64,000 nt of DNA from Poseidonibacter antarcticus (lineage in GTDB: Bacteria > Campylobacterota > Campylobacteria > Campylobacterales > Arcobacteraceae): positions 124,001 to 188,000 of the forward strand of contig NZ_RCWF01000002.1 in assembly GCF_003667345.1 (NCBI RefSeq), read 5' to 3'. This document shows, piece by piece, positions 17,003-27,458 of this stretch. The position numbers and the translations under genes were made by a program. How positions within the stretch are numbered: the first letter of the stretch is position 1; each line of letters opens with the position of its first letter. The notes beneath the pieces were generated by a model. It did not search any database. It was given only the letters and a program-made list of their open reading frames with translations, and was not told the DNA's origin.

Positions 17003-20000
17003 TTGAATACTGTCGACATTTTCCCTTGGAATGAGCATTTTAATACTGGACTTAGTATTGTTGATAAACAACACAAGAAATTAGTGAAAATTCTAAATTC
17101 ATTAGCAAGTCATATTGCTTGCAATTCAAACGAAAATGATTTAAACATTATATTTGATGAATTAACAGAATATACTCTCTATCATTTTAAAACTGAAGAA
17201 GCTATATGGCATAAATATTTACCTAATGATCCTCTTGACAATAATCATCAAGCTATACACCAACAATTTATTGACACTGTAGTAAAATTAAAAGAAGAAC
17301 AAAATACAAGACCTTTAATTGAACTTGCAGAAGAAGCATTAGGATTTTTAGCACGTTGGTTAGCTTCTCATATTTTAGAAACTGATCGATATATGGCATA
17401 TTTAATTTTTGCTTTAAAAGATGGCCTTCCCTTGAATGAAGCAAAACAATTAGCAGAAGTAAAGATGACTGGTTCAACTCGTTTACTTATTGATATTATA
17501 TTATCTATATATAATATTCTTTCTACTAATACTTTACACTTAATGCGTGAGCTAAAAACTCATCAAAAGCTTGAAGAAAAAGTTAATAATCAAGATCGAT
17601 ATAAAGACATGCTTTTAGAACTATCAACAGATTTTATTAATTTGCCATTAGATAAAATTGATCATAATATTAATAAAGCATTAGAAAAAATGGCAAATTT
17701 TGTAGGTGCTGATCGTGCATATATTTTTAATTATGATTATAAACTCTTTACTACTACAAATACTTATGAATGGTGTGGGAAAGGAATTCTACCTCAAATT
17801 AAACAATTACAAAATATTTCAATGAGTTCTATTTTACATTGGTCTAAAGTTCATGCTAAGGGTGAATATATTTTAATTCAAAATGTAGATGCACTTGAAC
17901 AAGGTACTTTACGTGATATATTAATTCCTCAAAAAATAAAAAGTCTTGTTACTTTCCCTCTCTTTGAAAATTTAGAATGTAAAGGTTTTGTAGGCTTTGA
18001 TATGGTAAAAAGAATACATACTTTTACTACAAGTGAAATCTCAATACTAGAAATTTTCAGTAAACTACTTAGTAATATTGCACAAAGAAAACATAATGAA
18101 TCTATACTTTCAAATGAACGTAGTTTTCTTAAGACAATTTTCCAAGTAATTCCAGACCTTATTTGGGTAAAAGATGCAAATGGGGTTTATCTTACTTGTA
18201 ATTATCGTTTTGAAGATTTATTTGGTGCTAAAGAAACTGATATTATTGGAAAAACTGATTATGATTTTATAGATAAATCCTTAGCAGATTTGTATAAAAT
18301 AAGTGATAAAGAAGTACTCAAGACTGGTAAGTCTTGTATAAATGAAGAAAAAGTTTATTTTAACAATGATGGTCATGAAGAAATAGTACAAACAACAAAG
18401 GTTCCCTTATATAATAAAGAAGGGGAAATTAATAGAGTTATGGGTATTTCAAGAAACATTACTTCAATGAAAAAAATTCAAAAAGAACTTGAATATAAAG
18501 AACATTATCAACGTGCACTTTTAGATAATTTTCCCTTTATGGTTTGGTTAAAAGATGAACAAAGTCATTTCTTAGCAATCAATAAACCTATGGCAAAAGC
18601 TTGTGGATATAATGAAACAAAAGATCTCATAGGTAAAACAGATTATGATATTTGGACAAAAGAACTTGCTTATTTATATACTAAGGATGATAAAGAAGTT
18701 TTATTATCTGGAAAATCAAAAATTGTAGAAGAACCAATTAAAATGCCTGAAAAAGAAATATGGGTAGAAACTTATAAGTCACCCGTTAGTATTAATGATC
18801 AAGTTTTTGGTACAGTTGGCTTTTCAAGAGATATAACAGATAGAAAGGAACTTGAACAAAAACTCATAAAAGAGAGAAACCTTTTTGAGCATTATCTTAA
18901 TACGGTTGAATCAATTATTGTTTCATTAGATACAAAAGGTCACATTAAATTAGTTAATCGAAAAGCATGTGAACTTCTAGGCTATACTTCAGAAGAACTA
19001 ATAGGACAGCAATGGTTTGAAATGTGTATAGATCAACCAGAAGGAATACAAGAAGTTTATCACATTTTTAAAGAATTAATAGCTGGTAAAATAGAAGGGA
19101 ATGAATATTATGAAAATAATATTTTAACAAAGTCTCAAAAGAAACATCTAGTTGCTTGGCATAATTCTTATATTAAGGATGAAGATCAGAATATAATAGG
19201 TGTCTTAAGTTCGGGAGAAGATATCACTTTATTAAAAGAACAGCAAAGACGTCTTGAACATATGGCTCATTTTGATACACTTACAAACCTTCCTAACCGA
19301 ATACTCTTATCAGATAGACTTAATCAAGGAATTTTATATACAAAAAGGAATAAAACATTCTTGGCAATTATCTATTTAGATCTAGATGGATTTAAAGAGA
19401 TTAATGACACTTATGGACATAGTAATGGAGATATTCTGCTTAAAGTTATATCAAATAGAATTAGAGAAATTCTTCGTGAATCTGATACAATTGCACGTTT
19501 AGGAGGAGATGAGTTTGCAATAGTTTTACAAGATCAAAAAAATAAACAAGATTGTATTCCACTATTAAACCGAATTTTAAATGTTGTATCAACTCCTATT
19601 TCTTATAAGAATATCATTATGAAAGTCTCTGCAAGTATAGGAGTAACTTTCTTCAATCAAAATGATACAATAGATGCAGACCAACTTCTACGTCAAGCAG
19701 ATCATGCAATGTATCAAGCCAAAGTAGCAGGTAAAAACCGTTTTCATATTTTTGATGTAATAGAAGATAAAAATCTACGTAATTATAACGAAAATCTTGA
19801 TGCAATAGAACATGCTTTAAATAATAATGAATTTATTATTTATTATCAACCTAAAGTAAATATGCGTACTGGTAAATTTTTAGGAGTCGAAGCATTAATT
19901 CGTTGGAATCACCCACAAAAAGGTATACTCTCACCTTCAGACTTTTTGCCCTCTATTGAAAATCATAAACTTTATATAAAATTAGATTCATGGGTTATTA

Positions 20001-20926
20001 AAAATGTTGTAGAACAAATCCAAAAATGGAAAAATCAGGAGATTAATATTATAGTTAGTATTAATATTAGTCCTTTAAAATTACAAGAAAATAATTTTAT
20101 AAATAATCTTCAAGATTTACTAAGTAATTATCCAGATGTTAAAACATCAGATTTTACTTTTGAAATACTTGAAACAAGTGCTCTTGAAGATATACAACAT
20201 ATATCTTATATAATGACAGAATGTAATAAAATTGGTATTGATTTTTTACTCGATGATTTTGGTACTGGTTATTCTTCATTATCTTATCTTAAAAGTCTTC
20301 CCGCAAAGCAATTAAAAATTGATAAAAGTTTTGTTAGAGATATGCTTGATGATATAGATGATATGGCTATTTTAGAAGGTATAATAAGTTTATCTAGCGC
20401 CTTTCGTCGTGAAGTAATTGCTGAAGGTGTTGAGAATATTGAACAAGGTAAAATGTTGTTGAGATTAGGCTGTGAAGAAGCACAGGGTTATATTATTGCA
20501 AAACCAATGCCTGAAGAGGAATTACTATACTGGATAAAAAATTGGATACCTTACTCTCAATGGAAAGATATAAAACCTTTTTCTAGAGATGATATACCAA
20601 TTCTTTATGCAATTACTGAACACAAAATCTGGATTAAAGATCTTATATCTTACATTAAAGAAGAAAGTATATTGCCCCCTGAATTAAATTATAAAGAATG
20701 TAGATTTGGTATATGGTTATATAATCAAGAAAAAAAAGAGCGTATGAAAAAAGAAGACTTTAAAAAAATAGAAGACTTACATATCAAAGTACATACTAAT
20801 GTAGCTACAATTATTGGGGAATATAGAGATCAATCTAAAAAAGATACCCAATTGGTTATACAAGAAATAATTAGATGTCGTGATGAATTTTTAGTAGAAT
20901 TTAAAAAGCTTTTTCTTTTAGAGTAA
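17003..20926 (+). CDS. Hemerythrin-GAF-PAS-PAS-PAS-GGDEF-EAL-CZB protein (cyclic-di-GMP turnover)
   Basis: 1307 residues, soluble. A hemerythrin domain (1-135) keeps the di-iron ligands H24, H61, E65, H82/H86, H123 and D128. Then GAF (about 200-365), three PAS domains (about 375-495, 505-620, 630-745), GGDEF (about 760-920) with an intact GGDEF at 834-838 and an RxxD inhibitory site at 825-828, and EAL (about 940-1185) with EAL at 963-965, DDFGTG at 1084 and EGVE at 1141. The end (1200-1307) looks like a zinc-binding CZB domain (H1207, C1233, H1260, H1264). It probably couples oxygen or iron and zinc/oxidant sensing to making or breaking cyclic-di-GMP. Starts at TTG after AAGGA. Confidence 0.93.
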   Translation: MNTVDIFPWNEHFNTGLSIVDKQHKKLVKILNSLASHIACNSNENDLNIIFDELTEYTLYHFKTEEAIWHKYLPNDPLDNNHQAIHQQFIDTVVKLKEEQNTRPLIELAEEALGFLARWLASHILETDRYMAYLIFALKDGLPLNEAKQLAEVKMTGSTRLLIDIILSIYNILSTNTLHLMRELKTHQKLEEKVNNQDRYKDMLLELSTDFINLPLDKIDHNINKALEKMANFVGADRAYIFNYDYKLFTTTNTYEWCGKGILPQIKQLQNISMSSILHWSKVHAKGEYILIQNVDALEQGTLRDILIPQKIKSLVTFPLFENLECKGFVGFDMVKRIHTFTTSEISILEIFSKLLSNIAQRKHNESILSNERSFLKTIFQVIPDLIWVKDANGVYLTCNYRFEDLFGAKETDIIGKTDYDFIDKSLADLYKISDKEVLKTGKSCINEEKVYFNNDGHEEIVQTTKVPLYNKEGEINRVMGISRNITSMKKIQKELEYKEHYQRALLDNFPFMVWLKDEQSHFLAINKPMAKACGYNETKDLIGKTDYDIWTKELAYLYTKDDKEVLLSGKSKIVEEPIKMPEKEIWVETYKSPVSINDQVFGTVGFSRDITDRKELEQKLIKERNLFEHYLNTVESIIVSLDTKGHIKLVNRKACELLGYTSEELIGQQWFEMCIDQPEGIQEVYHIFKELIAGKIEGNEYYENNILTKSQKKHLVAWHNSYIKDEDQNIIGVLSSGEDITLLKEQQRRLEHMAHFDTLTNLPNRILLSDRLNQGILYTKRNKTFLAIIYLDLDGFKEINDTYGHSNGDILLKVISNRIREILRESDTIARLGGDEFAIVLQDQKNKQDCIPLLNRILNVVSTPISYKNIIMKVSASIGVTFFNQNDTIDADQLLRQADHAMYQAKVAGKNRFHIFDVIEDKNLRNYNENLDAIEHALNNNEFIIYYQPKVNMRTGKFLGVEALIRWNHPQKGILSPSDFLPSIENHKLYIKLDSWVIKNVVEQIQKWKNQEINIIVSINISPLKLQENNFINNLQDLLSNYPDVKTSDFTFEILETSALEDIQHISYIMTECNKIGIDFLLDDFGTGYSSLSYLKSLPAKQLKIDKSFVRDMLDDIDDMAILEGIISLSSAFRREVIAEGVENIEQGKMLLRLGCEEAQGYIIAKPMPEEELLYWIKNWIPYSQWKDIKPFSRDDIPILYAITEHKIWIKDLISYIKEESILPPELNYKECRFGIWLYNQEKKERMKKEDFKKIEDLHIKVHTNVATIIGEYRDQSKKDTQLVIQEIIRCRDEFLVEFKKLFLLE

Positions 20927-20940
20927 TTATCATTAAATAT

Positions 20941-21016
20941 TGGCGACCCCGAGAAGATTTGAACTTCTGTCATTAGGAGGAAATCCTAAGGTCCTTGGCC
21001 GCTAGACGACGGGGTC
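20941..21016 (-). tRNA. tRNA-Glu (UUC)
   Basis: A full cloverleaf on the minus strand. The acceptor stem is GACCCCG/CGGGGTC, followed by an encoded CCA (20943-20941). The anticodon stem TTAGG/CCTAA encloses the loop ATTTCCT, giving anticodon TTC for glutamate. The T-arm GTTCAAATC is present. 76 bases including CCA. It lies alone between the cyclic-di-GMP gene and the DUF234 ATPase. Confidence 0.96.
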
Positions 21017-21089
21017 ATTTTTAAGAGAGTGATTATATTTTACTTTATGTTTATAATTGCTTAAATTATAAGATTTTAAGCTTTTTATT

Positions 21090-22373
21090 TCACTTTCCAA
21101 TGAATATAATATACTTTCTTTCTAATTGTGTATCAAAATTCTTTGCTTTAGTCTTTAAATCATTATAATCATCTTCAATATTATTATCTTTTTTCCATTT
21201 ACAATCTATAAAGGTTATGGTTTTTGAATCATATCCTATAAAATCTATTTCTAAATCTTTATTATTCCACCATGAACCAGTTTTTTTAGGTGTATAATTA
21301 AATAAACTCTCAAATTTTTCTTCTAATACTTCTATTACATATTTTTTATATGTAATAGAAAGAAAATTTTCATTAAAATCTTTGCTTAAATATTTAAGTA
21401 ATTTATGACTGTTATTTGAATTTATATTATTCATATTTATATAGACATAACGAAACCAGAATCTTAAAAAATTATCTTCTATTTCATATCTACCAAATTT
21501 ACTTTTTGATGGATTATCATTTATAGGAATAGTCTTATCAACAATCATTAAATCAACAAGTTTTTGCATATATCTAGTAAGATATGAAGATTTCAAGTTC
21601 AGAAAGTTTGCAATATTCCCAATTTTGTTATTACCCATAGATATAGCATATAAAATAGAACAATAAGTAATAGCATCACCTAAATCTTTTTTTACTATAT
21701 TCATTCCTTCACTATATAAAAAACTATCAAAATTTAAAAAAGTATTTTCTATATTTTGAAGAAAATCTTTTTGTGTATTATATAAACTAAGATATCTAGG
21801 ATTAGTCCCAAAAGCAGAATAAACATACATAGTATCTTCTTGATTTAATTCAGGATATAATTGTTTAATTATATTAAAATTCAGTGATTTTAACTTTATT
21901 ACATTATTAACTTTTTTAGCAATTTTTAAGTTATCAAAATTATTTGGTAAAACAGCAGAAGTAATAATAAATTGGATATTCATTTTTTGTAAGTAGTTAT
22001 TCCAATAATTACTAAATTTTATTAAAAAAGTTTTATCAATTTTTAAAAGTTCTTGAATATTTTCTAAAACAATAATTATTTTCTCATCTATTTTTATTTT
22101 AGATAAATAATTAATTAATTTTTCTAATGATTCTAATTTTTCTAGATTCTTTATATTAAAAAACTCATCTATTGATTCTTTTAATTTATTTATTAATAAA
22201 GAAGGCATAGTTTCAAAAGCTGTTAAATATAACGCTTGTTTATTTTTTATATATTCATTTATTAAAAAAGTTTTTCCGACTTTTCTTCTTCCGAAAATAA
22301 ATGTTAAACTTGAACTAGGTTTATTAAAATCCTCTTCTAAAAGATTTATTTCATTTTTTCTGTATGTAAACAT
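21090..22373 (-). CDS. AAA ATPase with DUF234 C-terminal domain
   Basis: 427 residues of the archaeal-type ATPase family. The P-loop is FGRRKVGKT at residues about 28-35; a Walker B-like IIIVLEN is near residue 100. The middle holds a winged-helix stretch (KIGNIANFLNLKSSYLTRYMQKL). The end is DUF234, a PD-(D/E)XK nuclease-like fold (WWNNKDLEIDFIGYD then ITFIDCKWK, which supply the D and E-x-K type residues). These proteins are scattered across prokaryotes and have no settled role. It stands alone downstream of nothing obvious and may be acquired. Confidence 0.88.
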   Translation of the reverse strand: MFTYRKNEINLLEEDFNKPSSSLTFIFGRRKVGKTFLINEYIKNKQALYLTAFETMPSLLINKLKESIDEFFNIKNLEKLESLEKLINYLSKIKIDEKIIIVLENIQELLKIDKTFLIKFSNYWNNYLQKMNIQFIITSAVLPNNFDNLKIAKKVNNVIKLKSLNFNIIKQLYPELNQEDTMYVYSAFGTNPRYLSLYNTQKDFLQNIENTFLNFDSFLYSEGMNIVKKDLGDAITYCSILYAISMGNNKIGNIANFLNLKSSYLTRYMQKLVDLMIVDKTIPINDNPSKSKFGRYEIEDNFLRFWFRYVYINMNNINSNNSHKLLKYLSKDFNENFLSITYKKYVIEVLEEKFESLFNYTPKKTGSWWNNKDLEIDFIGYDSKTITFIDCKWKKDNNIEDDYNDLKTKAKNFDTQLERKYIIFIGK

Positions 22374-22484
22374 TTTAAACTCTTTTATCTAAATTAAAGA
22401 CGTATAGTAATACTAAATAACTTAATTACTTCTTACCAAACTTTGTTATTTAAATGAAAGAGCTGTTAAAATAATATCAAGAGA

Positions 22485-22928
22485 CTACCTAATAACTCTT
22501 TTAACTCTCTTATTAATCTTTATAATCATTGAAGCAGAAGACTCAAAAAAATTATTTTTATTTTCTACAATTATATCCGAATTATTAATTGCAAAATTAT
22601 GTTCAAATTTTTTTCCTGTTTGATTAGCAGAAGTTGAATACAAAATCCCAAATTTATGTATAAAATCATAAAAATCTTTATCCTTATTTATAACTCTAAA
22701 TGATTTTTGATTTGGATAAATAAATGTTGTTAAAGTAGATTTTCTTACTTCTTTTCTAAATTTTTTAGGTATTCTTGTATATTTCTTTAAGGTCTTAAAA
22801 GAGTCTACAGTATGAAGTATCTTTTTTGATTTTGGTCTTTGTTTTACACTTGAAAGCTTTTCATCATTTGATGATGAAAAGCCTACTGTTGTGTCTGTTT
22901 GAACTAGATAAACTAGTGAAGAATCCAT
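22485..22928 (-). CDS. Sua5/YciO/YrdC-family protein (short form)
   Basis: 147 residues matching the core of the Sua5/YrdC family, which makes threonylcarbamoyl-AMP for the t6A modification of tRNAs. Features: VYLVQTDTTVGFSS near the start (the family's PT-TVYGL region), KQRPKSKKIL (the K-R-x-x-x-K/P nucleotide site) and GILYSTSANQTGKKF (the STSAN motif). It is shorter than E. coli TsaC (190 residues), as I recall for Campylobacterota relatives. It starts 11 bases past the carB stop and is likely co-transcribed with carB. Confidence 0.82.
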   Translation of the reverse strand: MDSSLVYLVQTDTTVGFSSSNDEKLSSVKQRPKSKKILHTVDSFKTLKKYTRIPKKFRKEVRKSTLTTFIYPNQKSFRVINKDKDFYDFIHKFGILYSTSANQTGKKFEHNFAINNSDIIVENKNNFFESSASMIIKINKRVKRVIR

Positions 22929-22939
22929 AAGTACTATTT

Positions 22940-25900
22940 TTAGTCGTTAAGGAACTCTTGAATAGATTTAACACCTAATCCATCTTTTTTTCTTAATACT
23001 GTCATTGCTTCAACACAAGCAAGTGCAGCTGCTGCTGTTGTCACATAAGGAACATTTTCTTTTAATACAGATCTTCTGATATTTTTACCATCATCTTTTG
23101 ATGATTCTTTTCCATCAGATGTATTAATAGCTAATGCGATTTCTCCATTTGTAATTGAATCAGTGATATTAGGTCTTCCTTCAGAAATTTTAAGTACTTT
23201 TTCACACTCAATTCCTGCTTTACTTATAATTTCATATGTTCCACCTGTTGCTACTACTGTGAATCCTTGACCAATTAAGCCAGAAGCAATTTTTGTTGCA
23301 AATTCTTTATCTAAATCACATAATGAAATAAATACTTTTCCTTCTGTTGGTAAATCATTTTTAGCAGCACTTTGTGCTTTTGCATAAGATTCACCAAAAG
23401 AATCTGAGATACCCATAACTTCACCAGTTGATTTCATTTCAGGTGTTAAAATCATATCAGAACCTGAAAGTTTATTAAATGGGAATACCGCTTCTTTAAC
23501 TGCAAAATGGTCTTTTAAGATTGGTTTTAAAACACCGTTATCTTCCCAAATTAATTCAGAATTATATGTATCAAGTGCATTTCTTAGGCTTTCTCCCCAC
23601 ATAACTCTAGTTGCAACTTTTGCAAGTGGCATACCTGTAGCTTTAGATACAAATGGAACTGTTCTTGAAGCTCTTGGATTAACTTCAATTAAATAAATTT
23701 CACCTCTATGAATTGCATATTGTGTATTCATTAAACCAACAACACCAAGTCCTAGTGCCATTGCTTTTGTTTTTGTTTCTAACTCTTTGATTAGTTCAGG
23801 TGAAATTGAAATTGGAGGTAAAGAACAAGCTGAATCACCTGAGTGAACCCCTGCTTCTTCAATATGTTGCATAATCCCACCAATATAAACTTCTTTTCCA
23901 TCACAAATACAATCAACATCAAGTTCGATTGCTCTATCTAAGAATTTATCAATTAAAACAGGTGCATCATTTGATACTGAAACTGCTGCATCCATATATT
24001 GTTTTAATTCTGACGTTGAGTAAACGATTCTCATTCCTCTTCCACCAAGAACAAATGAAGGTCTTACAAGTACTGGATAACCAATTCTTTCTGCAATTTC
24101 TATTGCTTCATTTACTTCTACTGCTGTTCCATTTTCAGGTTGTAATAATCCGATATTATCAACAAATTTAGAGAATTTTTTTCTATCTTCTGCTAAATCA
24201 ATTACTTCAGCTGTTGTACCTATAATTTTAGCACCAATTGCAGTTAAAGCATTTGCTAATTTTAATGGAGTTTGTCCACCAAAATGTACAATAACACCAT
24301 CTGGGTTTTCAGTTTCAATTACAGATCTTACGTGTTCAAAATCAATTGGTTCAAAGTATAAAATATCTGATGTATCATAATCAGTTGATACAGTTTCAGG
24401 GTTACAGTTGTACATAATAGTTTTAATACCCATTTCATTTAAAGCAAATGATGCGTGTACACAACAATAATCAAACTCAATACCTTGACCAATTCTATTT
24501 GGACCACCACCAATAATTAAAACTTTTTTATCACTTGATACTGGTTTTTCAACTTTTGGTAATTTTGTAATATTTGTAGTTGAATAAAGATAAGGAGTTA
24601 ATGCTTTAAATTCAGCTGCACACGTGTCAACTTCGTTATATTCAAAGTTTACATCTAATGCTTTTCTAGCTTGATATACATCTTCTTCTGTTTTACCAAT
24701 AAGTCTTGCAATCATAGGATCAGAGAAACCATTTGTTTTTGCAGTTCTCATTGCTTCTTCATTTTCTAAAATAGAAACATCCATTGATTTCTCAATATTA
24801 TACATTTCTCTAAATTTGCTTAAGAACCATGGATCAACTTTACAAAGGTCAAATATATCTTCATTTGATAAACCTTGTCTCATTCCGTCCATTAAATATT
24901 GTAATCTTTCACAATTTGGTCTTCTTATTTCTTTTTTGATTTTTTCTAAATCAGTAGAAATAACATCAAATCCTACAAGACCAGTTTCAAGTGAACAAAG
25001 TGCTTTTTGAATAGATTCATTAAAAGTTCTTCCCATAGACATAACTTCACCAACAGATTTCATACCTGTTGTTAATGTTGAATCAGCTTTAGGGAATTTT
25101 TCAAAAGTAAATCGAGGAATTTTTGTAACAACATAATCAATAACAGGTTCAAACGATGCTGTTGTACCTGTAATATCATTTTCAATTTCATCTAAAGTAA
25201 ATCCAACAGCAAGAAGTGTTGCAACTTTTGCAATAGGATAACCAGTTGCTTTAGATGCAAGTGCAGAAGATCTAGAAACTCTTGGATTCATTTCAATTAC
25301 AATCATTCTTCCAGTTTTTGGACAAATTGAAAATTGTACATTTGAACCACCAGTATCAACACCAATTTCTCTAAGAATCGCAAAAGATGCATTTCTCATA
25401 TCTTGGTATTCTTTATCTGTTAGTGTAAGTGCAGGTGCAATAGTAGTAGAATCACCTGTATGAACACCCATTGGGTCTAAGTTTTCAATAGAACATACGA
25501 TAATACAGTTATCTTTTTTATCTCTGATAACTTCCATTTCATATTCTTTCCAACCTAGCATAGACTCCATAATTTCTATTTCATTAATTGGTGAAGCATC
25601 AATACCTGCTTCTGCTAAAGCTTTGAATTCTTCCATATTATATGCAACACCAGAACCACCACCAGCTAAGGTAAATGAAGCTCTTGATATTACTGGGAAA
25701 CCAATCTTTTTAGCTTCAACCATTGCTTCTTCAACAGTATATGCATTTGCACTTTTTGGTAAATCCATACCAATTTTTATCATTGCATCATTGAAAAGAT
25801 GTCTATCTTCACCTTTTTTAATTGCATCAGGATGAGCTCCTAAAAAATGAATACCTTCTAGCATACCTTTATCATACATAGATGTTGCAACATTTAATGC

Positions 25901-26182
25901 AGTTTGTCCACCCATTGTTGGAAGTATTGCATCAATATTTTCTTTTTTAATAATCTTAGAAACAACATCTTCTGTAATCGGTTCTATATAAGTTTTGTCA
26001 GCAAACTCTGGATCAGTCATAATAGTAGCTGGATTTGAATTAATTAAAACAACTCTGTATCCTAGTTCTTTTAGTGTTTTAGTAGCTTGAGTACCTGAGT
26101 AGTCAAACTCACACGCTTGACCAATAACAATTGGTCCAGAACCAATAAGTAATATTGATTTTATATCTTCTCTTTTTGGCAT
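22940..26182 (-). CDS. carB: Carbamoyl-phosphate synthase large subunit
   Basis: 1080 residues, the standard length. It makes carbamoyl phosphate from bicarbonate, ammonia and two ATP for pyrimidine and arginine synthesis. Two homologous ATP-grasp halves are visible, each beginning with a [17 protein letters not shown]-type motif (residues about 12-30 and again near 555 as [15 protein letters not shown]). A C-terminal MGS-type allosteric domain (ATGGTYEII) follows. I chose ATG 26182, which follows GGGGAA, over an upstream in-frame start at 26197. No carA is adjacent in this window. Confidence 0.98.
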   Translation of the reverse strand: MPKREDIKSILLIGSGPIVIGQACEFDYSGTQATKTLKELGYRVVLINSNPATIMTDPEFADKTYIEPITEDVVSKIIKKENIDAILPTMGGQTALNVATSMYDKGMLEGIHFLGAHPDAIKKGEDRHLFNDAMIKIGMDLPKSANAYTVEEAMVEAKKIGFPVISRASFTLAGGGSGVAYNMEEFKALAEAGIDASPINEIEIMESMLGWKEYEMEVIRDKKDNCIIVCSIENLDPMGVHTGDSTTIAPALTLTDKEYQDMRNASFAILREIGVDTGGSNVQFSICPKTGRMIVIEMNPRVSRSSALASKATGYPIAKVATLLAVGFTLDEIENDITGTTASFEPVIDYVVTKIPRFTFEKFPKADSTLTTGMKSVGEVMSMGRTFNESIQKALCSLETGLVGFDVISTDLEKIKKEIRRPNCERLQYLMDGMRQGLSNEDIFDLCKVDPWFLSKFREMYNIEKSMDVSILENEEAMRTAKTNGFSDPMIARLIGKTEEDVYQARKALDVNFEYNEVDTCAAEFKALTPYLYSTTNITKLPKVEKPVSSDKKVLIIGGGPNRIGQGIEFDYCCVHASFALNEMGIKTIMYNCNPETVSTDYDTSDILYFEPIDFEHVRSVIETENPDGVIVHFGGQTPLKLANALTAIGAKIIGTTAEVIDLAEDRKKFSKFVDNIGLLQPENGTAVEVNEAIEIAERIGYPVLVRPSFVLGGRGMRIVYSTSELKQYMDAAVSVSNDAPVLIDKFLDRAIELDVDCICDGKEVYIGGIMQHIEEAGVHSGDSACSLPPISISPELIKELETKTKAMALGLGVVGLMNTQYAIHRGEIYLIEVNPRASRTVPFVSKATGMPLAKVATRVMWGESLRNALDTYNSELIWEDNGVLKPILKDHFAVKEAVFPFNKLSGSDMILTPEMKSTGEVMGISDSFGESYAKAQSAAKNDLPTEGKVFISLCDLDKEFATKIASGLIGQGFTVVATGGTYEIISKAGIECEKVLKISEGRPNITDSITNGEIALAINTSDGKESSKDDGKNIRRSVLKENVPYVTTAAAALACVEAMTVLRKKDGLGVKSIQEFLND

Positions 26183-26278
26183 AAAAATTCCCCACATATA
26201 TTTTTATAAATTTGGAGATTGTATCTATAAAGTGCTTAAAATTCAGTTATATGAAGAAAAAATAAAAAACTTCAATAA

Positions 26279-26309
26279 AAAAACAAGCAAAAAATAGTGC
26301 TTGTTTTTT
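26279..26309 (-). terminator. Terminator behind the ThiF-like gene
   Basis: AAACAAGC (26281-26288) and GCTTGTTT (26299-26306) form a stem with a 10-base loop. On the minus strand the stem is followed by a run of T residues. It lies 7 bases beyond the stop of the ThiF-like gene and separates it from carB. Confidence 0.75.
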
Positions 26310-26315
26310 ATGAGT

Positions 26316-26996
26316 TTAAGAAGTAGGTAAATTGAACCTTTTCGTATCTAAAACACCTTCATTATCAAATGCTAGATAATACAATATATCTTTTTTTACA
26401 GGTAAACCAGTTAAATATCTAATAGCTAGATTTGCTTGAAGTGACGCAATATGCATTACAATTGGACAAGCAATACCATTTGGTTTTCTATCATTGATTT
26501 GAAAAACTGCTTCATAAGATGCTTTTTCAAAAAAACAAACTTGACCGTGAAACTCTTCAACTGATCCATAAATCCACGGTTGATTATTTTTTATACAATA
26601 TTCATTTATAGCAGCACGTGTTGGAAGATTATCAGTCCCATCAATCACTAAGTCAAACTCTAAATCACGTTTTATAAATTCTTCAAAACTCTCAACATAA
26701 GAAGTTACTTTAGTATAAGGGCATCTTGACTCAACTAGTTCTTTTAAAACATCAGCTTTAAACTTGCCATCATCTCCAACTTTAAAACCAATTTGTCTAT
26801 GAATATTGTGAACCCCTACTTCATCGAAATCAACAAGTGCAAACTCACCAATTCCAGAAGCTCCAAGTGCAATAGCAAGGGAACAACCAAGCCCTCCACT
26901 TCCAATAATCGCTACTTTTTTATTCGCAAGAGAATCTTGTGTTTGCTCTCCCCAAAGTTTTATCTGTCTATTAAAAAATTCATGTGCTTCGTTCAT
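26316..26996 (-). CDS. ThiF/MoeB/HesA-family adenylyltransferase
   Basis: 226 residues of the E1-like family that adenylates the C-terminus of small sulfur carriers. The nucleotide-binding GSGGLGCSLAIALGASGIG is near residues 32-50. Then LVDFDEVGVHNIHRQ (the D-x-x-x-x-N-x-x-R-Q adenylation motif) and DLVIDGTDNLPTRAAIN. Unlike MoeB and ThiF, the usual pair of zinc CxxC motifs near the C-terminal third is missing; only isolated cysteines remain (GIACPIVMHIASLQA). The partner sulfur carrier cannot be told from context. Ends before a good terminator. Confidence 0.85.
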   Translation of the reverse strand: MNEAHEFFNRQIKLWGEQTQDSLANKKVAIIGSGGLGCSLAIALGASGIGEFALVDFDEVGVHNIHRQIGFKVGDDGKFKADVLKELVESRCPYTKVTSYVESFEEFIKRDLEFDLVIDGTDNLPTRAAINEYCIKNNQPWIYGSVEEFHGQVCFFEKASYEAVFQINDRKPNGIACPIVMHIASLQANLAIRYLTGLPVKKDILYYLAFDNEGVLDTKRFNLPTS

Positions 26997-27086
26997 AATA
27001 TAATCCTTAGTTAATAAGTATAGTTTATTTTTATTATTTTATTCTGTAATAGTAGCAAAATAAGGTTAAAAAAACTTTGACTTAAA

Positions 27087-27209
27087 TTAAGTAAATAAAG
27101 AGGAGTGCGAACCAACTCTTGTAAGTGCTAATTCTAAAAGTTCTTTATCTTTGGAGTTTAATTTTTTATAATCTTTTTTAAAACTGTTAGTTCTAAATAT
27201 GCTTAACAC
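27087..27209 (-). pseudogene. Remnant of a YafQ/RelE-type toxin (internal deletion)
   Basis: A 40-codon frame starting with GTG directly after the antitoxin stop. Its first 26 codons (LSIFRTNSFKKDYKKLNSKD) match the start of YafQ-type mRNA interferases. The last 13 (LALTRVGSHSSLF) match their extreme C-terminus, including the RxGSHSxLF signature. The middle of the usual roughly 90-residue protein, with the catalytic histidine and aspartate region, is absent. The simplest reading is an in-frame deletion joining the two ends. The product should be inactive. Confidence 0.75.
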
Positions 27210-27458
27210 TTATGAATCCAGTTCTTTAAATAAATCATCTACATTAGTATAAGATCTACCTTTTTTTTCTAATTTACTCAAAGCTTTTTGTGTTTCTTTT
27301 GTAGGAACTTTAACATCAAATGGTAAGCCATTATTTAAAACAATCATATTATTAAAAACTGAAATTGCTTGCGAGTAAGAAAGTCCTAATTTTTTTAAAA
27401 TATCTTTTGCTTCAAAATAGTTTTCTTCATCAACTCTAATTGTTGTTTGTGTTTTCAT
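27210..27458 (-). CDS. RelB/DinJ-family antitoxin
   Basis: 82 residues. The N-terminus (MKTQTTIRVDEENYFEAKDIL) is the ribbon-helix-helix DNA-binding part of the RelB/DinJ family. GLSYSQAISVFNNMIVLNNGLPFDVKVP is the typical following segment. It ends exactly where the toxin frame begins, the usual antitoxin-toxin order. The toxin is internally deleted, so this is an orphan antitoxin that may still repress its own promoter or neutralise a related toxin elsewhere. Confidence 0.88.
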   Translation of the reverse strand: MKTQTTIRVDEENYFEAKDILKKLGLSYSQAISVFNNMIVLNNGLPFDVKVPTKETQKALSKLEKKGRSYTNVDDLFKELDS

